This document shows positions 6,560 through 14,206 of a stretch of DNA of 14,206 nucleotides, one piece after another; the first letter of the stretch is position 1, and each line of letters starts with the position of its first letter. The position numbers and the translations under genes are program-made. The notes beneath the pieces were generated by a model, which worked only from the letters and a program-made list of their open reading frames with translations, was not told where the DNA came from and made no database searches. Source of the stretch: an uncultured Chromatiaceae bacterium (GTDB lineage Bacteria > Pseudomonadota > Gammaproteobacteria > Enterobacterales > Alteromonadaceae); the NCBI GenBank assembly GCA_946482325.1, contig CAMLRA010000102.1:1-14206 (forward strand), in the 5' to 3' direction.

Positions 6560-6589
6560 TTGGCAAGCTGTTGTTTTCAGGGGTAGAAT
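6560..6589 (+). promoter_or_regulatory. Sigma-70-type promoter of the EPS assembly operon
   Basis: TTGGCA (6560-6565, 5 of 6) and TAGAAT (6584-6589, 5 of 6) are separated by 18 bases. Transcription would begin near 6596. This means GTG 6596 cannot be a normally led start codon and supports translation of the first gene from ATG 6620 or GTG 6632. Confidence 0.55.
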
Positions 6590-6619
6590 CGTACAGTGAC
6601 GTCTCGATACAACTTATTC

Positions 6620-8035
6620 ATGGAAGATAGCGTGCCGAAAAAGTCCAGTCATTTTGAGTCTGCCGGTAACGGTTTCGCCTTTATACATCGATTCTTTGAT
6701 ATATCAATTTACATCTGTGTACTGTTGCTTGTCTGTCAGGCGCATGGTGTGCCTTTTGATAAAAATTATCTGATCTTGTTGCTGGCGCATATCGCCGGTG
6801 CTTCATATATTGCCGAAGCTCTGCAGCTTTACCGCTCATGGCGGATTAATCAATTCAGATACATGTTGTGGCAGGTTTGCCTGCTGCTGGCGATTTGTTT
6901 TGCCGGAATGCTCAGCGTGTTGTTTCTGTTTAAAGTCAGTGAAACCTTTTCCCGGGTTGTTGTCGTTGCCTGGTACAGCGGCTCAGCGCTGTTGATGTTG
7001 AGTTGGCGGTTGGTTTTCCGTTCAGTTCGCAAAATTCAGGTCGAACATGGTGTTAATTTACAACGAATGGCGATTGTTGGTCTGACCCCACGTGGCCTTC
7101 AGCTTTATCATGAAATCAAGCAGCATCCTGAATTAGGCCTCGAATGCATTGGTTTTTTTGATGACCGTGAAATGGACCGCTTTCCGGCAGAATACCGCGG
7201 TTTGTTGCTTGGTAATGTGTCCGAATCGGTCATGACTGCACAATCCGGGGTGATTTCCCGCTTGTATATTGCGCTGCCTTTACATGCTGATAAACGCATC
7301 CAGCAAATTGTTGAGCAGTTAGGTGACACCACATTAAACGTCTATCTGGTGCCGGATTTTTTGTTGATGAGCATGATGCATGGTCGCCTCAGCAGTGTGG
7401 GCGAAATCGATACCATCTCTGTGTTTGAGTCTCCACATTATGGCGTGCAGAACTATTTAAAACGCACCTTTGATATTGTATTTAGCCTGGTTGCTTTGTT
7501 ACTGCTTGCGCCTCTGATGCTTATTATTGCGATTGCTATCAAAATCACCTCAAAAGGCCCGGTGTTTTTTGTGCAGGACCGTTATGGTCTGGATGGCAAG
7601 AAAATTGGTGTGTTTAAGTTCCGCACCATGAAAGTGATGGAGAATTCTGATACGGTAGTGCAGGCCAGTCGCAATGACCCGCGGGTTACTGTCTTAGGTG
7701 CGGTGTTGCGCCGAACTTCGTTAGATGAGCTGCCGCAATTTTTGAATGTATTGTTAGGTCAGATGTCTGTGGTTGGACCCAGGCCACATGCGGTGGCGCA
7801 CAATGAACAATACCGCAGCCAGGTGTCTTTTTATATGCTGCGGCATAAAGTAAAACCCGGTATTACAGGCTGGGCGCAAGTGAACGGCTGGCGTGGTGAA
7901 ACCGACACGCTGGATAAAATGGAAAAGCGTGTTGAATATGATCTGTATTACATCCGTAATTGGTCTTTGTGGTTTGATATCAAGATAATTTTCAAAACAG
8001 TATTTAAGGGATTTAGTGGTCAGCATGTGTATTAA
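6620..8035 (+). CDS. Undecaprenyl-phosphate sugar-1-phosphate transferase (WcaJ/WbaP type)
   Basis: About 471 residues, the normal length of the polyprenol glycosylphosphotransferase family. Four N-terminal membrane segments (about 20-135) are followed by a cytoplasmic Rossmann-like region, MAIVGLTPRG onward. A membrane helix from residue 281 opens the catalytic bacterial sugar transferase domain. Family motifs are intact: FRTMK near 334, LDELPQ near 368, VGPRPHAVAHNEQYR from 385, KPGITGWAQVNG and the YDLYYIRNWSL region. It transfers a hexose-1-phosphate, probably glucose or galactose, to undecaprenyl phosphate at the inner membrane, the first step of EPS repeat-unit synthesis. It is the first gene of the operon. 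ATG 6620 has no clear ribosome site; GTG 6632 has GGAAG 5 bases upstream and is an alternative. Confidence 0.93.
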   Translation: MEDSVPKKSSHFESAGNGFAFIHRFFDISIYICVLLLVCQAHGVPFDKNYLILLLAHIAGASYIAEALQLYRSWRINQFRYMLWQVCLLLAICFAGMLSVLFLFKVSETFSRVVVVAWYSGSALLMLSWRLVFRSVRKIQVEHGVNLQRMAIVGLTPRGLQLYHEIKQHPELGLECIGFFDDREMDRFPAEYRGLLLGNVSESVMTAQSGVISRLYIALPLHADKRIQQIVEQLGDTTLNVYLVPDFLLMSMMHGRLSSVGEIDTISVFESPHYGVQNYLKRTFDIVFSLVALLLLAPLMLIIAIAIKITSKGPVFFVQDRYGLDGKKIGVFKFRTMKVMENSDTVVQASRNDPRVTVLGAVLRRTSLDELPQFLNVLLGQMSVVGPRPHAVAHNEQYRSQVSFYMLRHKVKPGITGWAQVNGWRGETDTLDKMEKRVEYDLYYIRNWSLWFDIKIIFKTVFKGFSGQHVY

Positions 8036-9266
8036 AACAGTCGTAGGTCGTAAAACAGGGTTTCAGCTGAGTTGTGTTGCATTCGTACTGGTTTCCAGTC
8101 TGGCCCAGGCGCAGGAGCAGGAAGGTGTCATTCGGACCGAGTCCGGCATTGATTTCATTCCATCGCTGCAGGCGGAGTTAAAACATGATGACAACGTGGT
8201 CAGGGATGCAGATGCCACTATTTCCAGCTGGGTTTCTACCTTAGCGCCAACGCTCAAAGCAAATCTCATTGATGGACCAAATGCTTATGGCTTTTCTGCT
8301 GCAGTGAAAAACGCTGTTTATTTCGACAGCAGTGCAGACAATTTCACTGATGGCTATCTGGATGCCGAAGCGAAGTTATCGCCGGCCAGCGCACACAATC
8401 TGAAATTAAAAGCAAACAATAGCTGGTTGCATGAAGACCGGGGAACGGGGATTTCGGAAGGACGCGGGAATCTGCAGGCCGAAGAGACTCGTTTTAATGC
8501 ACAAACGCTGAGCGCAGAGTATGAATATGGTAGCGCAGGCTCTATCGGTAAACTGCGGGCCAATACGCGTTTTTACAACAAAGATTACAAAAATTTCCGC
8601 GAACTGACGCAATACCGCGACTTTGATTCACGCCAAATCGGCGGTGGTTTTGTTTATCAAACACCAGGCGCTTTTAAGCTGGTGGCAGAATTGTCGACAG
8701 CTGACATTCAGTTCAAGACAGAAGACTTGTCCGGCTCACGCAACAACACAGATACCAACTATCGATTGGGTGCGGAGTGGGATATCACTGCCCTGACTAC
8801 CGGTATTCTGAAGCTCGGTTATCAAAATAAAGATTTTGATCTGGCCGCGCGGGAAAAATTTAACGGTTTCTCATGGGAAGCCATAGTACAGTGGTTGCCG
8901 CTGACTTATTCCGGATTTGATTTTTCCACCGGTCGCCGGGCGAAAGATGTCGACGCGCTGAATATTAATTCTGACTATATCCTTGAAACCACCTATGCGA
9001 TCGGCTGGAACCATCAATGGTCAGAACAATTATCCAGTAAGCTGGCCTATGAATATCAAACCGATGAATACAACCGCGTCTTACAGGCGAATACCGTTTT
9101 GGGCCGCGAGGATACCCGTAAAATTATCACCGGTGAGCTGGAAATGAAGCCACTGCGTTGGCTGACTTTAAAAGGCTTTGTCAATCTGGAAGACCGGACT
9201 TCTACATTGGGTGTGATCGTGTATGACCGGACTGTTTACGGTTTAAATGTCCAGATGACGCTGTAA
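8025..9266 (+). CDS. Outer-membrane beta-barrel protein of the EPS export pathway
   Basis: About 413 residues. A signal peptide runs to AQA at 27-29. The mature part consists of alternating polar/hydrophobic strands ending in aromatic girdle residues, as in AYGFSAAVKNAVYF, TNYRLGAEWDI and SKLAYEYQTDEYN. The chain ends in a strand, YGLNVQMTL, although the last residue is Leu, not the commoner Phe. It resembles the BBP2/PEP-CTERM-associated barrel group often found next to short Wza-like genes. I infer that it forms the outer-membrane exit for the polymer, partner to the SLBB protein 9 bases downstream. ATG 8025 overlaps the end of the previous gene by 11 bases. GTG 8016, 6 bases after AAGG, is an equally possible start. 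Confidence 0.8.
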   Translation: MCIKTVVGRKTGFQLSCVAFVLVSSLAQAQEQEGVIRTESGIDFIPSLQAELKHDDNVVRDADATISSWVSTLAPTLKANLIDGPNAYGFSAAVKNAVYFDSSADNFTDGYLDAEAKLSPASAHNLKLKANNSWLHEDRGTGISEGRGNLQAEETRFNAQTLSAEYEYGSAGSIGKLRANTRFYNKDYKNFRELTQYRDFDSRQIGGGFVYQTPGAFKLVAELSTADIQFKTEDLSGSRNNTDTNYRLGAEWDITALTTGILKLGYQNKDFDLAAREKFNGFSWEAIVQWLPLTYSGFDFSTGRRAKDVDALNINSDYILETTYAIGWNHQWSEQLSSKLAYEYQTDEYNRVLQANTVLGREDTRKIITGELEMKPLRWLTLKGFVNLEDRTSTLGVIVYDRTVYGLNVQMTL

Positions 9267-9270
9267 AGGA
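9265..9270 (+). promoter_or_regulatory. Ribosome binding site for the SLBB export gene
   Basis: AAAGGA begins inside the TAA of the barrel gene and lies 5 bases before ATG 9276. This favours 9276 over the in-frame ATG at 9282 and TTG at 9273, and suggests translational coupling with the barrel gene. Confidence 0.55.
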
Positions 9271-9275
9271 AATTG

Positions 9276-9824
9276 ATGTTGATGAGATATCTGAGCTTAG
9301 TGTGGGTGTTGCTGTTCAGTCTGACTGCGCTGGCGCAGCAGGCTGAACCTGTCGCTACAGAGGGCGCTGACAACTATGTATTAGGGCCCGGCGATGCCAT
9401 CCGTATTAAAATTTTCGGTGAACCCGAGTTAGATTTGGAAGTGCAGCTGACAGATAGCGGTACGCTGAACTATCCGTTTCTGGGCACAGTGAAAGCAACC
9501 GGCATGACATTAAAACAGCTGGAACAGCGGATTTATGATGGTCTCAAAGGTGATTATTTCGTCGAACCCAATGTCTTTGTTGGCATGGTGCAATACCGTC
9601 CATTTTATATTCATGGTGAAGTGAAAAAGCCTGGTGGTTATCCCTATCAACCGGGGATGACGATTGACCAGGCTGTCGCTCTTGCCGGAGGTCTGACTGA
9701 ACGGGCATCAAAAGAGAAGATCTTTGTTGCCCGAGAAGGAGACAAGGCGAATAAACTGACCGCGGATCTGAACAGCAAAATCCGCGCCGGCGACACTGTG
9801 ACTATTGAACAGAGATTTTTCTGA
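9276..9824 (+). CDS. Short periplasmic polysaccharide export (Wza-like, SLBB) protein
   Basis: 182 residues. The signal peptide ends at ALA, residues 18-20, and no lipobox cysteine follows. A Poly_export domain starts at YVLGPGDAIRIKIFGEPEL and covers residues about 34-105. One SLBB domain follows (FYIHGEVKKPGGYPY, then MTIDQAVALAGGL). Full-length Wza (about 380 residues) has further SLBB copies, a lipid anchor and a C-terminal helix that crosses the outer membrane; all are missing here. Proteins this short are thought to form a periplasmic ring that works with a separate barrel, which matches the gene just upstream. It should also dock on the Wzc-like protein encoded next, whose ATG overlaps its stop (TGATG). 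Confidence 0.92.
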   Translation: MLMRYLSLVWVLLFSLTALAQQAEPVATEGADNYVLGPGDAIRIKIFGEPELDLEVQLTDSGTLNYPFLGTVKATGMTLKQLEQRIYDGLKGDYFVEPNVFVGMVQYRPFYIHGEVKKPGGYPYQPGMTIDQAVALAGGLTERASKEKIFVAREGDKANKLTADLNSKIRAGDTVTIEQRFF

Positions 9825-12010
9825 TGACGAGCACCCCAGAGCAAACTCAGGCTTCTGCTGAGGAAGTAATTGATTTACGTAAATATTTCAATGTAATTAG
9901 CCGGGCGAAATGGCGTATTTTCGCACTGGCAGTGTTAGTGTCGGCACTGACTGTTTTTGTCGTTCTGAATATGAAGCCGGTATACAGCTCTAAAGCGACA
10001 TTGTTAATTGAAGCTCAGCAGGCTAAAGCAGTGAAGATTGAAGAGGTCTATGGCATCAATTCAGGTCAGCAGGAATATTATCTGACCCAGTTTGAGATCC
10101 TCAAATCGCGCAGTATCGCTGAAACCGTGATCGACAAGTTGCAACTGGCAAAACATCCGGAGTTTATTGCAAAACCCGGTCTGCGCGACAGTATCCAGCA
10201 ATTAATGCCGTTTCTGGCCAATAATCGCGAAAAAGTCTCTGCCGAAGTTCAGCAATTGCGCGACCGTGAGCGTTTAGTCTCCGCCTTTGTTGAGCGCTTG
10301 TCGATTGAACCGGTGCGAAAAACCCAGCTGGTCAACATCGTGTATGAAGCAAATGACCCGCAGCTGGCCGCTGATGTTGCCAATGCGATTGGCGAGGCCT
10401 ACATCGATAGCCAGCTGTCAGCCAAAATGGGGATCACGCAAAAAGCCAATGACTGGTTAGGCGGCCGCTTGGGCGAATTACGCCTGCAGCTGGATGCATC
10501 AGAAAAAGCGTTACAGGAGTTTCGCTTACGTGAGGGCCTGATTGATGTCGCCGGCGTACGCAGCCTTGGCAGTCAGGAATTAGAACGCCTCGGTGAAGAA
10601 ATCACATTGATGCGCAGTAAAAAAGCCCAAATCGATGGCTTCGTTCGTGCTGTCCGTCAATTTGGCGCCAAAGATATGGCCCGGCTGGAATCACTACCAG
10701 AAATCACTGCGCACCCTGGCGTACAGCAGGTAAAAGCTGAAGTGATCTCGGCAGAGCGCAAAGTGTCAGAGCTGAGTAAGTTTTATGGTCCGAAGCACCC
10801 AAAACTCATTTCGGCACGTTCTGAACTGGCTACTATCCAGCAAAACCTACATGAACAAATTCAGAAACTGATTAACGGAATTTCGGAAGAAGCCAATACC
10901 GTCAGCCAAAACCTGGCGGCACTGGAAGCTGAGATGCAGCGTTCAAAAGGCCAATATCAGGATTTAAGTGGTAAAGAAGCTGAGTACCAGCGGTTATCCC
11001 GGGAAGTGGAAACCAACCGCCAGCTGTTTGATACCTTTATGGCGCGGCAAAAAGAAACCGAAGTGACTGGTAATTTTAATTCAGCTGTTGCGCGCTTTAC
11101 TGACTTAGCGGTTGCCTCAGTCGATCCGATTAAACCCAACAAAAAATTAATTGTCGTACTGGCTTTTATCGCCGCTGTCGGCTTTGGCGTTATTGTGGCA
11201 TTTGTGATGGAGTCGCTGAATGACACGGTCAAAACCACTCGGGAAGTTGAGGGTATCCTGCAACAACGTTCGTTGGGGATAGTACCAAAAATCGTTGGCA
11301 AAAAACCTATTGCTGAAATGAACCGTGTTTTTTTCGCCCAGGATGCCCGCCAGTTTTCTGAGTCGGTGCGTTCAGTACGCACCAGCTTGTCATTGCTTGG
11401 TTTAGACCGGCCTTTGCAGGTGCTGATGGTGACTTCTTCTATCCCGGAAGAGGGGAAGTCGACGGTCGCCAGCAACCTGGCATTTGCCTTTAAACAGCTG
11501 GAGTCTGTGCTGCTGATCGATGCGGACATGCGCAAACCGACAATCGCCAAACGGTTCGGACTCCCGTCTTTCCAGCCCGGGCTGGCCAACTATCTGACAG
11601 GCACTGAAAACCTGGATGACTGTATTGTCACAGACGAGCAATCTGGCATTGATATCTTGCCAGCAGGTTCTATTCCATTGAATCCGTTAGAATTGTTGTC
11701 TGGAAATAAATTACCGGAGTTACTGGAACAGTTGCGTGGCCGTTATCAGAAAATCATTATTGATACACCGCCGGTGCAGGCGGTCAGTGATGCGCTGGTC
11801 GTCTCTACTCAGGTCGATGGTGCTGTGATGGTCGTGCGAGCTGACCAAACCCGTTCTGGTTTGATCCAGCTGTCATTAGCGAAGTTAGTCAATGCACATG
11901 CCCGGGTCGTAGGTGTCGTATTAAATGATCTTGATTTAAAACTTGCCGAGCGTTATTACGGTAACTTTGGTTATTACCGCTATTATGCGGAAAACACGGA
12001 CAAGGAATGA
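9824..12010 (+). CDS. Wzc-like polysaccharide copolymerase with tyrosine autokinase domain
   Basis: 728 residues. A Wzz domain opens the protein (IDLRKYFNVISRAKW, membrane helix 31-50), followed by a long periplasmic coiled-coil part. A GNVR-type region precedes the second helix (about 442-463). The cytoplasmic BY-kinase has Walker A EEGKST (K545), Walker A' VLLIDADMRKPT (562-573) and Walker B IIIDTPP (644-650). The last 20 residues hold six tyrosines at 711, 712, 717, 718, 720 and 721, the usual autophosphorylation cluster. In this family, cycles of phosphorylation and ring assembly control polymer length and export. All kinase motifs are intact. The gene overlaps its neighbours at both ends (TGATG and ATGA), and the next one encodes the matching phosphatase. 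Confidence 0.95.
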   Translation: MTSTPEQTQASAEEVIDLRKYFNVISRAKWRIFALAVLVSALTVFVVLNMKPVYSSKATLLIEAQQAKAVKIEEVYGINSGQQEYYLTQFEILKSRSIAETVIDKLQLAKHPEFIAKPGLRDSIQQLMPFLANNREKVSAEVQQLRDRERLVSAFVERLSIEPVRKTQLVNIVYEANDPQLAADVANAIGEAYIDSQLSAKMGITQKANDWLGGRLGELRLQLDASEKALQEFRLREGLIDVAGVRSLGSQELERLGEEITLMRSKKAQIDGFVRAVRQFGAKDMARLESLPEITAHPGVQQVKAEVISAERKVSELSKFYGPKHPKLISARSELATIQQNLHEQIQKLINGISEEANTVSQNLAALEAEMQRSKGQYQDLSGKEAEYQRLSREVETNRQLFDTFMARQKETEVTGNFNSAVARFTDLAVASVDPIKPNKKLIVVLAFIAAVGFGVIVAFVMESLNDTVKTTREVEGILQQRSLGIVPKIVGKKPIAEMNRVFFAQDARQFSESVRSVRTSLSLLGLDRPLQVLMVTSSIPEEGKSTVASNLAFAFKQLESVLLIDADMRKPTIAKRFGLPSFQPGLANYLTGTENLDDCIVTDEQSGIDILPAGSIPLNPLELLSGNKLPELLEQLRGRYQKIIIDTPPVQAVSDALVVSTQVDGAVMVVRADQTRSGLIQLSLAKLVNAHARVVGVVLNDLDLKLAERYYGNFGYYRYYAENTDKE

Positions 12011-12744
12011 TTGACCTGCATTGTCATATTTTGCCCGGTCTGGATGACGGCGCAGAGACTCCGGAAGAAACGCTGGCGCTGTTGCGATTGGCGGTCGCGG
12101 ACGGTATCCGCCGAATGGTAGCAACGCCGCATATCAACCCTGGGTATTTTGACAATAAACCTCACACGATTGAGGCGGCGCTGAAGAAAGTCAGGCAGCT
12201 GATCACGGCGCATCAGCTGCCGATCGAAATCGCAGCTGCTGCTGAAGTGCGCTTGACCGATCAGTTAATGCCGGCACTGGAGCTGGGGTTATTACCTTTT
12301 TTGGGGACCTGGCAGGGGCAAAAAGTGCTGTTATTGGAATTACCGCACAGTCATGTTCCGGCCGGCACGGACAAGTTACTGAAGTGGCTGGCGCGGCATG
12401 ATGTCATCGCTATGATTGCTCACCCTGAACGCAATCGGGACATCCAGGCCAATTTTCAGTGTCTGGCACCGCTGAAGCGGGCCGGATGTCTGTTTCAGCT
12501 GACTGGTAGTTCATTACTGGGCGATTTAGGGGCGCGGCATCAACAATGCGCTGAATATATGGTGGCGCAGCGGCTTTATCATGTAGTGGCCAGCGATTGC
12601 CACAACCTTGACAGACGCCCGCCAAAACTGCGTGCTGCAGTGCAAAGCCTGGCAGCTTTGACCAACGAAGAATACGCGATGGCGCTGTCGCAACATAACC
12701 CGGATATGATTGTTCAGTCCCTGCATTTTAAGGATGTGGCATGA
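12007..12744 (+). CDS. CpsB/CapC-type (PHP) protein-tyrosine phosphatase
   Basis: 245 residues, typical for this manganese-dependent phosphatase family. The metal-binding motifs of the PHP fold are in order: DLHCH (H5, H7), LDDG at 12-15, ATPH (H42), IAHPERN (H139) and SDCHN (D197, H199). These enzymes remove phosphate from the tyrosine cluster of the BY-kinase and so reset capsule or EPS assembly. ATG 12007 overlaps the kinase stop (ATGA), which links the two activities in one translational unit. This is the PHP phosphatase type, whereas E. coli Wzc is paired with the low-molecular-weight phosphatase Wzb. Specificity for the neighbouring kinase is inferred from gene order. Confidence 0.93.
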   Translation: MIDLHCHILPGLDDGAETPEETLALLRLAVADGIRRMVATPHINPGYFDNKPHTIEAALKKVRQLITAHQLPIEIAAAAEVRLTDQLMPALELGLLPFLGTWQGQKVLLLELPHSHVPAGTDKLLKWLARHDVIAMIAHPERNRDIQANFQCLAPLKRAGCLFQLTGSSLLGDLGARHQQCAEYMVAQRLYHVVASDCHNLDRRPPKLRAAVQSLAALTNEEYAMALSQHNPDMIVQSLHFKDVA

Positions 12745-13436
12745 AGCCTTTGCTGTTGCGCCGCAGTTTGATAATCGGTGGTCTGGGCATTTTGCTGGCA
12801 CTGATCTGGCCGGTTATCAAAGCTGGGGTTGCCAGTTTGTACTATTTTCCGGCGGCTTATGCTGTTGAACAATGGCAACAATCATCGGCTAAACCGGAAG
12901 CCGCACAGCTGCAAATGGCACAAGAGCAGATCAATACGGCACTGAGCTGGCAGCCACAAAACCCGCACTATCAGCTGATGGCAGCCAAGATAGCAGAATG
13001 GGCCTGGTTTAGTGGTCAATTGTCGACAGACCTCATCAGTAACAATGAACAAATTTATCAACGGGCCATAGCTCAGCGTCCGAGTTGGCCGGTGGCATAC
13101 GCTGATTACGGTTATTTTCTGGCAACAGTGCAGCTACGGCTGGCAGATGGCTGGGCGCAGTTACAGTTAGCGGAGCAGCATGGTGGCTATCTGCCTGAAG
13201 TGCACGAAAAGATTTTATTAGTCGCATTCTCCAATTGGCATGCGCTGACTGTGGCGCAAAAGGCAGCCGTATTTGCCAGAGTCGCAAATGCGATGGGCGG
13301 GCCTTTGCAAGCCAACACGATCCGACTGATCAAGCAGTATCAGCTGGAACGCCAGCAATGTATTTACCTGAGAAAGAAGCTGGCCGCTCAGGATTCCTGG
13401 GCTGATGTGCAGCGCCAGTTGTGCCCGGTAGCCTGA
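12741..13436 (+). CDS. VpsP-like polysaccharide biosynthesis protein
   Basis: 231 residues. One membrane helix lies near residues 8-28. The remainder is helical and tetratricopeptide-like: INTALSWQPQNPHYQLMAAK, IYQRAIAQRPSWPVAYADYG and LQLAEQHGGYLPEV have the length and Ala/Tyr/Pro spacing of TPR units. The C-terminal part has two cysteines, in QQCIYL and RQLCPVA. It looks like VpsP of Vibrio polysaccharide loci, a protein of unknown detailed function; this match is from memory and is moderate. It overlaps the phosphatase gene by ATGA and is the last gene of the coupled block. It may be an anchored periplasmic scaffold for the export complex, which is an inference. Confidence 0.65.
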   Translation: MKPLLLRRSLIIGGLGILLALIWPVIKAGVASLYYFPAAYAVEQWQQSSAKPEAAQLQMAQEQINTALSWQPQNPHYQLMAAKIAEWAWFSGQLSTDLISNNEQIYQRAIAQRPSWPVAYADYGYFLATVQLRLADGWAQLQLAEQHGGYLPEVHEKILLVAFSNWHALTVAQKAAVFARVANAMGGPLQANTIRLIKQYQLERQQCIYLRKKLAAQDSWADVQRQLCPVA

Positions 13437-13526
13437 TTATTGTGGGCATAGTTCAGGTACAAGGTTTGACAGGTAACCACGCTTTCGACAGACTCGTTTA
13501 AATATTCGTATATACAGGACAAAACC

Positions 13527-14206
13527 ATGTTTATTCCCGTCATTATGGCTGGTGGTTCAGGGACGCGTTTATGGCCACTGTCGCGTGGCAATTACCCAAA
13601 ACAATTTCTGGCTTTAACCGGCGATGCCACGATGCTGCAGCAAACCTTGCTGCGGTTAAAGGGCCTGGCTCATCAGGCACCTTTGCTGATTTGTAATGAA
13701 GATCACCGTTTTATTGCCGCGGAGCAGGTGCGTCAGCTTGGCGTACAGGGCGCGCCTATTTTACTCGAACCGGTTGGACGCAATACCGCGCCTGCCATTG
13801 CACTGGCAGCATTACAGGCTAAAGCAACTGATCCGGATGCGCTGCTGCTGGTGCTCGCCGCTGACCATGTGATTGAAGATGAAGCGGCTTTTCGTCGTGC
13901 AGTGCAACAAGCTGAACCTTTAGCGGCCAGCGGTAAACTCGTCACCTTTGGCATAGTGCCGTCGGCGCCGGAAACCGGTTATGGCTATATCCGGCGTGGC
14001 GTTGCCGCTGGTACTGCATTTCAGGTTGATGCATTTGTCGAAAAACCGAATCTACTGACCGCGGAACAGTATCTGGCCAGCGGTGAGTATTACTGGAACA
14101 GCGGCATGTTTATGTTCCGCGCGGATCGCTATCTGGCATTACTGGCAAAATACCAGCCTGCGATGCTGGCAGCTTGTACTGCGGCGATGGCGGAACTGAG
14201 CCCGGA
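13527..14206 (+). CDS. manC: Mannose-1-phosphate guanylyltransferase (ManC/AlgA type), 3' end outside the window
   Basis: 226 complete codons with no stop before the window ends. The N-terminal nucleotidyltransferase signature [14 protein letters not shown] (residues 7-20) and PKQFLAL are intact. [35 protein letters not shown] and YWNSGMFMF follow in family order. It makes GDP-mannose from GTP and mannose-1-phosphate in the cytoplasm; family members of full length (about 470 residues) carry a C-terminal mannose-6-phosphate isomerase cupin domain, which cannot be checked here. ATG 13527 has AGGA at 13516-13519, 7 bases upstream. A 90 bp gap separates it from the VpsP-like gene, so it could have its own promoter, but none is convincing. 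Its presence suggests mannose, or a sugar derived from GDP-mannose, in the polymer. Confidence 0.93.
   Translation, partial: MFIPVIMAGGSGTRLWPLSRGNYPKQFLALTGDATMLQQTLLRLKGLAHQAPLLICNEDHRFIAAEQVRQLGVQGAPILLEPVGRNTAPAIALAALQAKATDPDALLLVLAADHVIEDEAAFRRAVQQAEPLAASGKLVTFGIVPSAPETGYGYIRRGVAAGTAFQVDAFVEKPNLLTAEQYLASGEYYWNSGMFMFRADRYLALLAKYQPAMLAACTAAMAELSP

Noticed and set aside
6560..6576. TTGGCAAGCTGTTGTTT as a sigma-54 site for the EPS operon
   Set aside because: The spacing between the GG and the second element is one base short and GC is replaced by GT; the sigma-70 match is stronger.
6581..6592. GGGTAGAATCGT resembling the RfaH ops element of polysaccharide operons
   Set aside because: It matches only in part and overlaps the -10 hexamer, so it would not be transcribed as ops requires.
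9276..9300. Shared MRYLSL start and near-identical DNA in the VanZ-like gene (3986) and the SLBB gene
   Set aside because: The match is about 15 bases, limited to the signal/helix start, and the proteins are otherwise unrelated; coincidence is the simplest reading.
10957..11589. Long open frame on the minus strand inside the Wzc-like gene
   Set aside because: It lies antisense to well-conserved kinase motifs, is rich in Ser/Thr/Arg without domain features and has no supporting context. Similar antisense frames inside the flippase gene (1649-2149) and the acyltransferase gene were rejected for the same reason.
13466..13471. TTGACA before manC as a -35 element
   Set aside because: No -10-like hexamer lies 16-18 bases downstream; the nearest AT-rich match is about 26 bases away. 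The alternative TCGACA/TATATA pair would start the transcript almost at the ATG.

Overview
The window is part of a chromosomal exopolysaccharide (EPS) locus of a Gram-negative bacterium. Wzx/Wzy-type export genes, an outer-membrane barrel, a VpsP-like gene, a PEP-CTERM protein and moderate G+C suggest a gammaproteobacterium of the Alteromonadales/Chromatiaceae type (Rheinheimera-like). That placement comes from gene content and protein style, not from a search.

Left part (1-4411, all + strand): a tight operon entered in its middle. It holds the tail of an unidentified gene, a membrane acyltransferase 3, a Wzx-like flippase, a hexapeptide-repeat acetyltransferase, a family 2 glycosyltransferase and a small VanZ-like membrane protein. 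Several junctions are stop/start overlaps. A hairpin with A and T tracts on its two sides (4462-4491) ends this operon and probably also the opposing gene.

Middle part (4508-6429, - strand): two exported proteins that interrupt the + strand locus. One is a secreted PEP-CTERM protein with an unusual sorting signal. The other is a predicted lipoprotein with a possible beta-propeller fold. The PEP-CTERM gene is preceded by a close match to a sigma-54 -24/-12 promoter, with an inverted repeat about 109 bp upstream of the predicted start site, where an enhancer-binding protein would be expected to sit.

Right part (6620-14206, + strand): the core EPS assembly operon. A good sigma-70-type promoter at 6560-6589 precedes a WcaJ/WbaP-type initiating sugar-phosphate transferase, an outer-membrane beta-barrel, a short SLBB export protein, a Wzc-like copolymerase fused to a tyrosine kinase, a PHP-type tyrosine phosphatase and a VpsP-like protein. 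After a 90 bp gap comes the start of manC (GDP-mannose synthesis), cut by the window edge.

Together the genes could load the first sugar on undecaprenyl phosphate, extend and acylate the repeat unit, flip it, control polymer length through a kinase/phosphatase pair and pass the polymer through a periplasmic ring and a separate barrel. The sigma-54-controlled PEP-CTERM protein is a candidate matrix protein made under different control from the polymer. No polymerase (Wzy) or exosortase gene is visible in the window. No RNA genes, mobile elements or CRISPR arrays were seen, and no gene-free stretch exceeds 300 bases.
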